DNA of 32,210 nt, taken from positions 1-32,210 of the forward strand of contig CAMAQZ010000019.1 of NCBI GenBank assembly GCA_945860725.1. Direction: 5' to 3'. Shown piece by piece: positions 23,694 to 30,903 of this stretch (the stretch's first letter is position 1; each line of letters begins with the position of its first letter). The DNA comes from Klebsiella pneumoniae (GTDB taxonomy: Bacteria > Pseudomonadota > Gammaproteobacteria > Steroidobacterales > Steroidobacteraceae). The translations under genes and the position numbers were made by a program. The notes beneath the pieces were generated by a model. The model was given only the letters and a program-made list of their open reading frames with translations, was not told where the DNA came from and made no database searches.

Positions 23694-23725
23694 CGCGAGC
23701 GACTGTCACCGTCAGGAGATCCCAC

Positions 23726-24940
23726 ATGTCCGCCGACCCGAAATTTAAACATGGCCCGTTGTCCGATTTGCGGGTAATCGAGATGGGGACGCTGTTGGCC
23801 GGACCGTTCTGTGGCCAGCTGCTCGGCGATATGGGTGCCGAGGTCATCAAGGTCGAGCCGCCCGGTCAAGGCGACCCAATGCGGGTGTGGGGCCGTCAGA
23901 AAGCCGGGGAGCCCTCCCTCTGGTGGCCGGTGGTCGCCCGTAACAAAAAAGCCATCACCCTCGACATGAGGCAGGAAGAAGGACAGAGCATTCTCAAGGA
24001 CTTAGTGAAGAATGCTGATTTTTTACTTGAGAACTTCAGGCCCGGAACCCTGGAGAAATGGAACTGCGGTTACGAGGAACTCTCGCGCATCAACCCGCGG
24101 CTGATCATGATCCGGGTCTCCGGCTACGGCCAATCCGGCCCCTATTCCCACCGAGCCGGGTTTGGTGCCATCGGCGAGGCCATGGGCGGCATGCGCTATG
24201 TGGTCGGCGATCCGTCGACCCCACCGTCACGGATGGGTGTCAGCATCGGCGATGAACTGGCGGCGACCTTCGCTTGCCTCGGCGCCCTCTCCGCCCTGCA
24301 CTATCGCGAACGCACCGGTCGTGGGCAGGTGGTGGATTCAGCGCTTTATGAAGCGGTGCTGGCGATGATGGAATCGCTGATCACCGAGTACGACAAGACC
24401 GGCTTCATCCGTGAGCGCACCGGCGCGATCCTGCCGAACGTCGCACCGTCGAATGTCTACAAGACGCTCGATGGCCTCGTGCTGATCGCCGCCAACCAGG
24501 ACACCGTCTTCGCTCGCCTGTGCGAGGCGATGGAACAACGGGAATGGCCGAAAGACCCGCGCTTCGTCAATCATCAAGCCCGCGGCACCCACCAGCGCTT
24601 GCTCGACGGGCTGATCGAGGCCTGGACCCAGACGCTGACCACCTCTGAAGTACTCGACTCGATGGACAAACACGGAGTGCCTGCGGGGCTGATCTATCGT
24701 GCGCCCGACATGCTCGAGGATCCGCACTTCAAGGCTCGCCAAGCCATCGTCACCACCCAGCACCCGTACTTCGGCGACCTCAAGATGCAGAATGTCGCCC
24801 CGAAGCTCTCCGAATCTCCGGGCGGGATCCGCTCCGCCGCGCCGACGACACTCGGCGAACACAACGACGAGATCTACAGCCGGCTGCTCGGTTTTAGCGC
24901 CGAACGATTGGGTGCCCTGCGGGCGGCAAAAGTAATCTGA
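23726..24940 (+). CDS. CaiB/BaiF-type (class III) CoA-transferase
   Basis: Moves CoA between a donor thioester and a carboxylic acid without free intermediates; 404 aa. Class III marks are present: LRVIEMGTLLAGPFCGQLLGDMGAEVIKVEPPGQGDP near the N-terminus in consecutive blocks, ARNKKAITLDMR, FRPGTLEKW, and the catalytic Asp176 in MGVSIGDELAA. An AGGAGA six bases before the ATG at 23726 sets the start, since the open frame continues 16 codons upstream. It is the first gene of a three-gene operon with an amidohydrolase and a VOC protein. The likely job is to activate the acid produced by ring opening and amide hydrolysis, feeding the divergently encoded lyase. Confidence 0.93.
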   Translation: MSADPKFKHGPLSDLRVIEMGTLLAGPFCGQLLGDMGAEVIKVEPPGQGDPMRVWGRQKAGEPSLWWPVVARNKKAITLDMRQEEGQSILKDLVKNADFLLENFRPGTLEKWNCGYEELSRINPRLIMIRVSGYGQSGPYSHRAGFGAIGEAMGGMRYVVGDPSTPPSRMGVSIGDELAATFACLGALSALHYRERTGRGQVVDSALYEAVLAMMESLITEYDKTGFIRERTGAILPNVAPSNVYKTLDGLVLIAANQDTVFARLCEAMEQREWPKDPRFVNHQARGTHQRLLDGLIEAWTQTLTTSEVLDSMDKHGVPAGLIYRAPDMLEDPHFKARQAIVTTQHPYFGDLKMQNVAPKLSESPGGIRSAAPTTLGEHNDEIYSRLLGFSAERLGALRAAKVI

Positions 24941-24944
24941 CCCG

Positions 24945-25604
24945 ATGAACGAATCCCTGGCTGACAACTACGCCCGCGGAGGCTTCGGTCAAGCGCTTCC
25001 TTGGGGGCGACGCCCCGCGCTGCTGGTCATCGACTTCGTACAGGCCTATCTCGTCCCCGGTTCTCCGCTCTACGCGGGCGTCGAGCAGACCCGAACGGAT
25101 TGCGAGGTGTTGTTGCGGGCGGCGCGCGTGGCCGCTATCCCCATCGTCCACACCTCGGTCGCCTACCAACCAGGCGGCCGCGATGGTGGCGTCTTCTTCC
25201 GGAAAGTCCCAGCGCTCGCCTGTTTCGAGTCCGGTCGGCACCCTGAGTTGGCGCAGTTCGCGAGCGGGCTTGAACCGCTCGCGGGTGAGACCCACATTAT
25301 CAAGCAGTACGCCAGTGCGTTCTTCGGCACCCCCCTCGCTTCGACCCTGACGGCGCTCGGCGTCGACACGGTGCTGATCGCGGGCGTCTCCACCAGCGGC
25401 TGCGTACGGGCGAGCGCGGTAGATTGCTGCCAACACGGTTTCGTCCCGGTCATCGTGAGGGAGGCGGTCGGTGACCGCGCATCCGGCCCGCACGAGTCGA
25501 ACCTGTTCGATCTGCAAGCCAAGTACGCCGAGGTCACGACCCTAGAGCGTGCGCGGCTGTACCTTGCCGAGCTGTCGCCCCCTCACACCGCTGGAACGCC
25601 ATGA
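24945..25604 (+). CDS. Isochorismatase-family cysteine amidohydrolase 2
   Basis: A 219-aa paralogue of the protein at 17672-18319, with the full Asp30 (LLVIDFVQ), Lys120 (HIIKQYASAFFGT) and Cys153 (GVSTSGCVRA) triad. Both share TSGCVRA followed by VD, and a downstream GPHE...L...YA pattern that is typical of N-carbamoylsarcosine amidase-like members. The residues around the Lys and in the substrate loop (FRKVPALACFESG against VRREFFYGHPCTE) differ, so the two may act on different intermediates or isomers. It starts four bases after the CoA-transferase stop and overlaps the VOC gene by ATGA. No strong ribosome binding site is seen. Confidence 0.87.
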   Translation: MNESLADNYARGGFGQALPWGRRPALLVIDFVQAYLVPGSPLYAGVEQTRTDCEVLLRAARVAAIPIVHTSVAYQPGGRDGGVFFRKVPALACFESGRHPELAQFASGLEPLAGETHIIKQYASAFFGTPLASTLTALGVDTVLIAGVSTSGCVRASAVDCCQHGFVPVIVREAVGDRASGPHESNLFDLQAKYAEVTTLERARLYLAELSPPHTAGTP

Positions 25605-26500
25605 CCACACTCGGCCCGATTTCCTGCGTCACCCTCGCCACACCCGATGTGCAAGGCATGGTAGACGCCTATGGCCTCTATCTTGGCCATCAACTCATCG
25701 ACCATGGGCGGATCAGCCCCCGGCTGGCACGGCTTTGGGCGCGCCCCCTGCTCGCCGGCCGTCGCTACGCGACGATGTTGCCGCAAGGTGACGGGCCGAC
25801 CTTTCTGCGGTTCGTCGAGAGCCGCACACCCGCGAGCTACAAGCCCTTCTGCCATTTCGGATGGAACGCGGCGGAGCTCATGGTCCAGGACACAGATGCC
25901 TGTGCCGAGCGACTGGCGAATTCGCCTTTTCCGATCATCGGGCCGCCCGCGGATCTTTCGTTCTCCGACAAGATCCGTGCGTTGCAAGCCCTCGGGCCTG
26001 CCGCCGAGTCCCTCTACCTCACTTCCTTCAAGGAACGCTTACCGGAGTTCGACACGCCGGAGGCGCGCCACGCCATCGATCGGGTGTTCATCGTGATCTT
26101 GGGTGCACCTTCCGCTGCGGCTGCGAATGCGTTCTATTCGTCGCATTTCGGTGTGGCCACAGCCCCGGTGATCCCTGCCGTGATCTCGGTGCTCTCCCAC
26201 GCGCAGCAGCTGCCGGTCGACACCCTGCATGATCTTGCGGCGTTGACGCTGCAGGGACAATCATTCATCGAAGCCGACACGATGCCGGCGACCACGCTTC
26301 CTCGGCCAGCGATCGATGGCGAGCTGCCGCCCGCAATCGCGATGGTGAGCTTCGATGTCGAGTCTTTCCCGAGCGAACTCGACTACCTCGCTGCGCCTCA
26401 GTCGTTGCCTGAAGCGCCCTATCATGGCCGCCGAGCTGCGGTTTGCATCGGCGCTGCGGGCGAGTGGATCGAGCTGATAGAGCGGCGATCATCCCCCTAA
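25601..26500 (+). CDS. VOC-fold (glyoxalase/dioxygenase superfamily) protein
   Basis: A 299-aa protein whose N-terminus (ISCVTLATPDVQGMVDAYGLYLGHQLIDHG) is the first beta-alpha unit of a vicinal oxygen chelate module; a second module appears to start near residue 148 (VFIVILGAPSAAAANAFYSSHFG). Members are metal-dependent isomerases, epimerases, lyases or ring-cleaving dioxygenases, or are non-catalytic binders. Glu in WIELIERR at the C-terminus is a plausible metal ligand, but I cannot assign a full metal site. The ATG overlaps the amidohydrolase stop codon, so it belongs to that operon. Possible roles are epimerisation of a CoA ester or opening of an oxidised ring; neither is shown. Confidence 0.75.
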   Translation: MTTLGPISCVTLATPDVQGMVDAYGLYLGHQLIDHGRISPRLARLWARPLLAGRRYATMLPQGDGPTFLRFVESRTPASYKPFCHFGWNAAELMVQDTDACAERLANSPFPIIGPPADLSFSDKIRALQALGPAAESLYLTSFKERLPEFDTPEARHAIDRVFIVILGAPSAAAANAFYSSHFGVATAPVIPAVISVLSHAQQLPVDTLHDLAALTLQGQSFIEADTMPATTLPRPAIDGELPPAIAMVSFDVESFPSELDYLAAPQSLPEAPYHGRRAAVCIGAAGEWIELIERRSSP

Positions 26501-26502
26501 AA

Positions 26503-26530
26503 CGGCCGCCGGGCCTAAACCCGGCTGCCG
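26503..26530. terminator. Bidirectional terminator hairpin between convergent genes
   Basis: An 11-bp stem with one mismatch (26503-26513 with 26520-26530) and a CCTAAA loop lies two bases past the VOC stop and nine bases past the TPR-like gene stop. On the minus strand it is followed by TTTTA, so it serves the TPR gene best; on the plus strand there is no T-run. Confidence 0.65.
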
Positions 26531-26539
26531 GAATAGCGG

Positions 26540-27802
26540 TCAGCGCGTGCGCAACTTCCAGTACCCGGCGACGCGCTCGGTGAAGGGATTGCCCTTGGCC
26601 GCGTCGAATGCAGCGGCCGCACCGACTTTGTCACCCGCCTTCAAGCGTGCGATGCCCAACGACAGATTCGCATTGGCGAGATCCTTCACGCCGCCCCGGG
26701 CGAGCCCTCGCTCGATGGCGGCGGCGGCCTCGGCCGGCTGACCGTAGCTGAGGTAGGCCTGTCCGAGCCGGACTTCGGGCGTGCCGGTCTTGGCGGCTGC
26801 GGCGTCCTTTGCCTGCCTCGCCAATGTGGCGCGGTCAGGGGCTGCCGCGACCTTCGCCGACTGCAGGAGATTGTTGGCGCCCGGTGTCGCCTTCCCGGGC
26901 GCACCGAACTTGCCGGCGGCGATAGCGGCTTCCATGACCGACTGGGCTTCGCCGGGGTACCCTTTCTCCAGGGCGAGCGACACGTACTCTGACACATCTT
27001 CGCCGAGCTTGAGTGCGCCCACCTCGTTACCCAGCCGCAGCACACTCAAGGTCTGCTCGGCTGGCGCGGATCGGATCAGCAGCAGGTAAAGGTTAGCCCA
27101 AGCTTCCACCGAGGGTGCGTAGACGACCTGTTTGTCTACGGCCCGGAGTGTGCACCCTTCGTCTTTGGCACGGACGCAGGCGCTCGTCCAAAGCCCGAGC
27201 GCGATCTCCGGCGGTGTTTCGTTGCGCTGCTCCAGTTCCCGCACCCACGGCTCGATGAAAGCCACCGTACCCGCATAGTCCGGAGTCAGGTAAAGGGCCT
27301 GCCCCACCATGACCCGGAGGTCATTGTTGGCGGGTTCAGCGGCGATGGCGAGCGTGCCGTACTCGTTGACCTTCGCGTAGTTCTTGAGCTGGTAGTTGAC
27401 CTGCATCAATTGTTTGTGGCGCTGCTTGATCGCTGCAGCATCCATGAACCCGTTCGCCTGGCCGACCGCGAGTCCCTTGACGAGTGCCGCCTCCGCGCCC
27501 GGGAAGTCGTTGCTCCGCGCCGCACACGGGACTCGCAACTCGTTGATCGCATAATCGTCGTAGGGCGAGCGCTCGGGCATCATTTCCGCTGCAGCCAACG
27601 CGGCGAGGCACGCGTTCCAATCCTCGGCTTTGATGGCGGCTTGGGCCGCTTGGGCTTGCTTGGAGATGACCTTGCTTACGGTCGGCCCTTTGGCCGCCGG
27701 AGGTGCCTTACCGTCCTTGGCCTTCTGAGCGTGGAGCGAGGGCGCCGCGCCGAACAACGCAGCGCAGAGTACGGCGATACGGACAGCTTGGCTGAGCGTC
27801 AT
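26540..27802 (-). CDS. Secreted TPR-like protein 2 of the tonB cluster
   Basis: A 420-aa protein with a cleavable signal (RIAVLCAALFGAAPSLHAQ), so periplasmic or exported. The rest is helical and alanine-rich with TPR-like helix pairs (for example LGQAYLSYGQPAEAAAAIERGLA and LGIARLKAGDKVGAAAAFDAA near the C-terminus). It is a clear paralogue of the protein at 27853-29046: shared marks are W-x-x-CL, SPYDD-x-x-INELR-x-x-C, a later AC-x4-D-x-x-C, GNEVGALK, and a C-terminal ERVAGYWKLR. GGAG six bases before the ATG fixes the start. It ends the minus-strand tonB-exbBDD group; function is unknown, perhaps a periplasmic scaffold for TonB-dependent uptake. Confidence 0.85.
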   Translation of the reverse strand: MTLSQAVRIAVLCAALFGAAPSLHAQKAKDGKAPPAAKGPTVSKVISKQAQAAQAAIKAEDWNACLAALAAAEMMPERSPYDDYAINELRVPCAARSNDFPGAEAALVKGLAVGQANGFMDAAAIKQRHKQLMQVNYQLKNYAKVNEYGTLAIAAEPANNDLRVMVGQALYLTPDYAGTVAFIEPWVRELEQRNETPPEIALGLWTSACVRAKDEGCTLRAVDKQVVYAPSVEAWANLYLLLIRSAPAEQTLSVLRLGNEVGALKLGEDVSEYVSLALEKGYPGEAQSVMEAAIAAGKFGAPGKATPGANNLLQSAKVAAAPDRATLARQAKDAAAAKTGTPEVRLGQAYLSYGQPAEAAAAIERGLARGGVKDLANANLSLGIARLKAGDKVGAAAAFDAAKGNPFTERVAGYWKLRTR

Positions 27803-27852
27803 GGTGGTCTCCAGAGCGTGGCGTTTGATGTGGGGGACGGCCTAGGGCAGGA

Positions 27853-29046
27853 TCACTGAGCGCGAAGCGCCCAAAGCTTGGCAACCCGCTCGAGTCCGGG
27901 ATCGCCCTTGACCGACTTGAAGGCCTTCACCGCTGCGGGCTTGTTGCCCGCTTTGTGCTGCGCCAAACCGAGCACGAGCGGGGCTTCGCCGGGCGTCTTC
28001 CCGTTGCCCTTCTTGACCGCACGTTCAGCCGCTGCAACCGCTTGGGCATTCATCCCGTAGCTCATGTAGGCCTGCGCGACGCGCAGATCGTCATCGGCAG
28101 AGGCACCCGCCGCCGCCGCACGATCGGCGGCAGACAGACCTGCCTTATCAGCCGCCACCTTTGCCTTCGCCGAGTTCAGCAGGCGGGTGTTGCGGTCGAT
28201 ATCGCGCTGCTCAGTGAAGATCTTACGGGCGAACGCAGTCTCCATGACTGAGGTGGCTTCGCCGGGCAGCCCGCGCTCGAGCGCCAACTGCGCAAGTTCC
28301 GTGTAATCGCTGCCACGCGACAACGCGCCGACCTCCGACGCAAGCCGGAAGGCATTCATAAGGGTGACATCCGGACCGCCCTTCAGCATCGACTGCATGA
28401 GGCTCGCCCAGCCGTCAGGGTTCGGATAATAGGTGACGAGCTTCTCGAACCCTGCGGTCTCGCAGGCGGTGTCCTTCAGCTTGATGCAAGCGTTCAGGTT
28501 GAGCTGCAGATAGTTCTGCCGGGGTGGCTGGCCGCGTCGTTCCGTCTGGCTGATGAGTTCAGCGGTTAAGCTGCGAGTCGATTTGAAGTCCCCCTGCTGG
28601 TAGTAGGACTGCGCGAGCAGCGTGTTGACATCGCCATCCGCGGAACCGTTCTTCTGGGCCTGACGGCCATACTCGATCGCACGGGGGTAGTTGCGGTTGT
28701 TGTAGTGAAGCTGCATGAGCGCTTTGACGCGGGCGCCCTTATTGGCCGCAAACTGCGTTCCGAGGTTCGACTCGTAGGCGCGGATCGCGGTATTGCTATC
28801 GCCTGAGGACAAGGCGCAATAGCCGCGGAGCTCGTTGATGACGAACGAGTCGTATGGACTCAGACCGCCAGCGCTCTCGGCCTCACGAAGTTTCGACAGG
28901 CATTCCCCCCATCGACGCGACTTGCTGGCCGTCTGCGCAGCAGCCAAGGTCTTGGCCACACCTTTACTGACCGACTGCGCCTTGACGACTGGCGTCATCA
29001 GCAACAAGGCCGCCGCTGCGACCGCCCAACCGAACACTCGAGTCAT
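27853..29046 (-). CDS. Secreted TPR-like protein 1 of the tonB cluster
   Basis: A 397-aa paralogue of the protein at 26540-27802. The signal peptide (VFGWAVAAAALLLMTPVVKAQ) predicts export. Helical repeats include LNACIKLKDTACETAG, VAQAYMSYGMNAQAVAAAERA and LGLAQHKAGNKPAAVKAFK. Four cysteines match the paralogue: W-G-E-C, INELRGYC, and the C-x6-C pair in ACIKLKDTAC, which suggests conserved disulfides. Two ATGs are adjacent; I chose the second (29046), six bases after AGGGGG. Its start lies 36 bases after the T-run of a strong terminator that follows exbD, leaving little room for a promoter of its own. Confidence 0.85.
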   Translation of the reverse strand: MTRVFGWAVAAAALLLMTPVVKAQSVSKGVAKTLAAAQTASKSRRWGECLSKLREAESAGGLSPYDSFVINELRGYCALSSGDSNTAIRAYESNLGTQFAANKGARVKALMQLHYNNRNYPRAIEYGRQAQKNGSADGDVNTLLAQSYYQQGDFKSTRSLTAELISQTERRGQPPRQNYLQLNLNACIKLKDTACETAGFEKLVTYYPNPDGWASLMQSMLKGGPDVTLMNAFRLASEVGALSRGSDYTELAQLALERGLPGEATSVMETAFARKIFTEQRDIDRNTRLLNSAKAKVAADKAGLSAADRAAAAGASADDDLRVAQAYMSYGMNAQAVAAAERAVKKGNGKTPGEAPLVLGLAQHKAGNKPAAVKAFKSVKGDPGLERVAKLWALRAQ

Positions 29047-29081
29047 CATGTACCCCCTATCGTGCAGCCCGAAAGCCACAT

Positions 29082-29115
29082 AAAAAAACGCCGCATCCTT
29101 AAGGGGGATGCGGCG
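29082..29115 (-). terminator. Strong intrinsic terminator between exbD and the TPR genes
   Basis: On the minus strand a perfect 10-bp stem (CGCCGCATCC, 29115-29106 complement side, with GGATGCGGCG, 29098-29089) closes a seven-base loop and is followed by seven T (29088-29082). It is 40 bases past the exbD stop and 36 bases before the next co-directional start. Confidence 0.93.
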
Positions 29116-29155
29116 AGGTGTTGATTGCTGTCAGACCCCCGCCGACGGGCGGGGC

Positions 29156-29578
29156 TCAATCAGCGAATTCGGAGACGTTCACGAAACCGATCTTCTTCAT
29201 CCGGTTCCGTTGTGCCGACGCGAGGACACGCGCGACGACGTCGTATTTCGCACGCTTGTCAGGCCGCATGTGCAACTCAGGCTGCGGGTCCTTTCGTGAC
29301 TCCAATCGGAAAAACTTCTCCAGTACCTCGAGGTCTTGGATCGCAGTGCCGTTCCAGAGCACCGTGCCATCGAAATCGATTTCGATGGTGATCACTTCCG
29401 GTTGAACCGGCGGCGGTGGTGCATCCGTCGGACGCGGCATATCGAGCTTCACGGCATGCGTCATCACCGGAATGGTGATGATGAACATGATCAGCAACAC
29501 CAGCATGACGTCGATGAGCGGCGTCGTGTTGATGTCGCACATCTCATTGCTTTCGCTGCTTCCTACACTCATTCCCAT
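29156..29578 (-). CDS. exbD: ExbD-type biopolymer transport protein (distal copy)
   Basis: A 140-aa subunit of the ExbB-ExbD proton-driven motor that energises TonB for outer-membrane uptake. It has a short cytoplasmic N-terminus (MGMSVGSSESNEMCDINTTPLID is the region, residues 1-23), one membrane helix (about 22-42) carrying the proton-relay Asp in TPLIDVMLVLL, and a periplasmic domain with the late LASAQRNRMKKIGFVN segment. AGGGGA lies eight bases before the ATG. It starts 17 bases after the other exbD copy and the two share the MSVGSSE opening, so they arose by duplication. It is followed by a strong terminator. Confidence 0.93.
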   Translation of the reverse strand: MGMSVGSSESNEMCDINTTPLIDVMLVLLIMFIITIPVMTHAVKLDMPRPTDAPPPPVQPEVITIEIDFDGTVLWNGTAIQDLEVLEKFFRLESRKDPQPELHMRPDKRAKYDVVARVLASAQRNRMKKIGFVNVSEFAD

Positions 29579-29595
29579 GTTACGAATCCCCTGAG

Positions 29596-30030
29596 TCAGC
29601 GAACGCCGCGGATGCCGCGGTCGGGTTCGGTGATGAAGCCCACTTTCACGATGCCGCCACGCTGGATCGAGTACATCACCTTGCCGACATCTTCGTACCG
29701 CGCGTCCGCATCCCCGCGAATGTGGACCTCAGGCTGCGGAACCTTGACGGCTTCAACCTTTACGAGCTCGATCAGTGCCGTCGTGTCCGGTACCAAGTTG
29801 TTGTTCCAGTAGATCGCACCGGCGGAGTCAACCGCCACGGTGATGTTCTCCGGCGTGGTCGCTGTAGCGATGTTCGCGGCCTTCGGCAGCGTCACTTTCA
29901 CGGTCTTTGTGATCACCGGAATGGTAATCAGGAAGATGATCAACAGCACCAGCATGACATCCACGAGCGGCGTGGTGTTGATGGTGGAGATCGGCTCGTC
30001 AGCCTCTGAGGATCCAACGCTCATCGCCAT
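29596..30030 (-). CDS. exbD: ExbD-type biopolymer transport protein (proximal copy)
   Basis: A 144-aa ExbD with the membrane helix NTTPLVDVMLVLLIIFLIT containing the essential Asp, and a periplasmic domain ending in GKVMYSIQRGGIVKVGFI. AGAGGTG precedes the ATG by seven bases. The periplasmic halves of the two copies differ (TVAVDSAGAIYWNN here against TIEIDFDGTVLWNG in the distal copy), which suggests different partners, or a mixed ExbD dimer. It lies 82 bases downstream of exbB with a GC-rich hairpin in between. Confidence 0.93.
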   Translation of the reverse strand: MAMSVGSSEADEPISTINTTPLVDVMLVLLIIFLITIPVITKTVKVTLPKAANIATATTPENITVAVDSAGAIYWNNNLVPDTTALIELVKVEAVKVPQPEVHIRGDADARYEDVGKVMYSIQRGGIVKVGFITEPDRGIRGVR

Positions 30031-30053
30031 GTCAGGTCACCTCTGCCCGGTCA

Positions 30054-30086
30054 GCGCGCGGGGTGGGCAAACCCACCCCGACGCGC
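30054..30086 (-). other. Long GC-rich hairpin between exbB and exbD
   Basis: A 9-bp core (30059-30067 with 30072-30080) around a four-base loop continues, past one bulged A (30081), for five more pairs (30054-30058 with 30082-30086). No T-run follows in either direction, so an mRNA-stability or processing element is more likely than a terminator. Confidence 0.6.
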
Positions 30087-30112
30087 GTCCGGAAACTTGC
30101 CAATGCGGATGA

Positions 30113-30841
30113 TTACTTCTTAACTGCGGCGACCGCGGCGGCCTGGGGGACCGCGATGCGCGCACCCGTGACCAGCGAATCGTGCAGGTCAGAGGTGAAA
30201 TTCGCCAAGTCGCCCTGGATCGCCTTGTTACGACGGCCGAGCCAGTTGTACGCCATGACCGCCGGCACTGCGACCGCGAGGCCGATCGCCGTCATGATGA
30301 GGGCTTCACCGACCGGTCCTGCGACTTTGTCGATGCTGGCCTGACCCGAGACGCCGATCGCGACCAGCGCGTGATAGATACCCCACACCGTACCGAACAG
30401 ACCGACGAACGGCGCCGTGGAGCCGATCGTCGCGAGTACGGCCATCCCGCCCGCCAGATTGAAGTTGACGGCATCGAGCGACCGCTGCAACGACATGACC
30501 ATCCAGTCGTGGAGACCGACGCGATCGGAGGCCGAACGACCTTCGAGATGCTGCTGGGCGCGCAATCCGTCTTCCGCGATCGAGCGGTAGGTGTCGTCCT
30601 TCGGCATCTTGTCCACCGCCTCACGCAGGGACCCGGCCGTCCAGAACTTCTGCTCAGCGAGCTTGGAGGACGCGATGAGCTTGCGCTGGTCGATCAGCTT
30701 CATTACCAGGATGTACCAGGTGGCGAGCGACATGATCATCATGATGATCAGCGTGCCTCTTGCGACGACGTCTCCTTGGGCCCAAAGGGCACCGAGACCA
30801 TACGGATTATCGACTACGACGGTGGCGGCTTGATTTTCCAT
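30113..30841 (-). CDS. exbB: ExbB-type (MotA/TolQ/ExbB) proton channel protein
   Basis: A 242-aa inner-membrane protein forming the pentameric channel around ExbD. Three membrane segments are visible: about 28-50 (LIIMMIMSLATWYILVM), about 128-150 (LAGGMAVLATIGSTAPFVGLFGTVWG split over two blocks) and about 175-197 (ALIMTAIGLAVAVPAVMAYN). The GSTAPFVGLFGTVWGI block is the family signature. The start at 30841 was chosen for the AGAGGA five bases upstream and the family N-terminus; the frame is open further upstream into the tonB 3' end. It follows tonB by 62 bases. Confidence 0.95.
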   Translation of the reverse strand: MENQAATVVVDNPYGLGALWAQGDVVARGTLIIMMIMSLATWYILVMKLIDQRKLIASSKLAEQKFWTAGSLREAVDKMPKDDTYRSIAEDGLRAQQHLEGRSASDRVGLHDWMVMSLQRSLDAVNFNLAGGMAVLATIGSTAPFVGLFGTVWGIYHALVAIGVSGQASIDKVAGPVGEALIMTAIGLAVAVPAVMAYNWLGRRNKAIQGDLANFTSDLHDSLVTGARIAVPQAAAVAAVKK

Positions 30842-30861
30842 GTTTTCCTCTGCGGTGTACG

Positions 30862-30883
30862 GGCGAGGACATGACCCCTCGCC
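30862..30883 (-). other. Hairpin between tonB and exbB
   Basis: GGCGAGG (30862-30868) pairs with CCTCGCC (30877-30883) around an eight-base loop. On the minus strand the T-run (30889-30884 side) precedes the stem rather than follows it, so this is not an intrinsic terminator for tonB. Confidence 0.5.
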
Positions 30884-30903
30884 ACAAAAAAGACTCGGTA
30901 GGG

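Noticed and set aside
30718-30760. Repeated CATGAT/ATCATG palindromic stretch
   Set aside because: It encodes the Ile/Met run of the first ExbB membrane helix and needs no other explanation.
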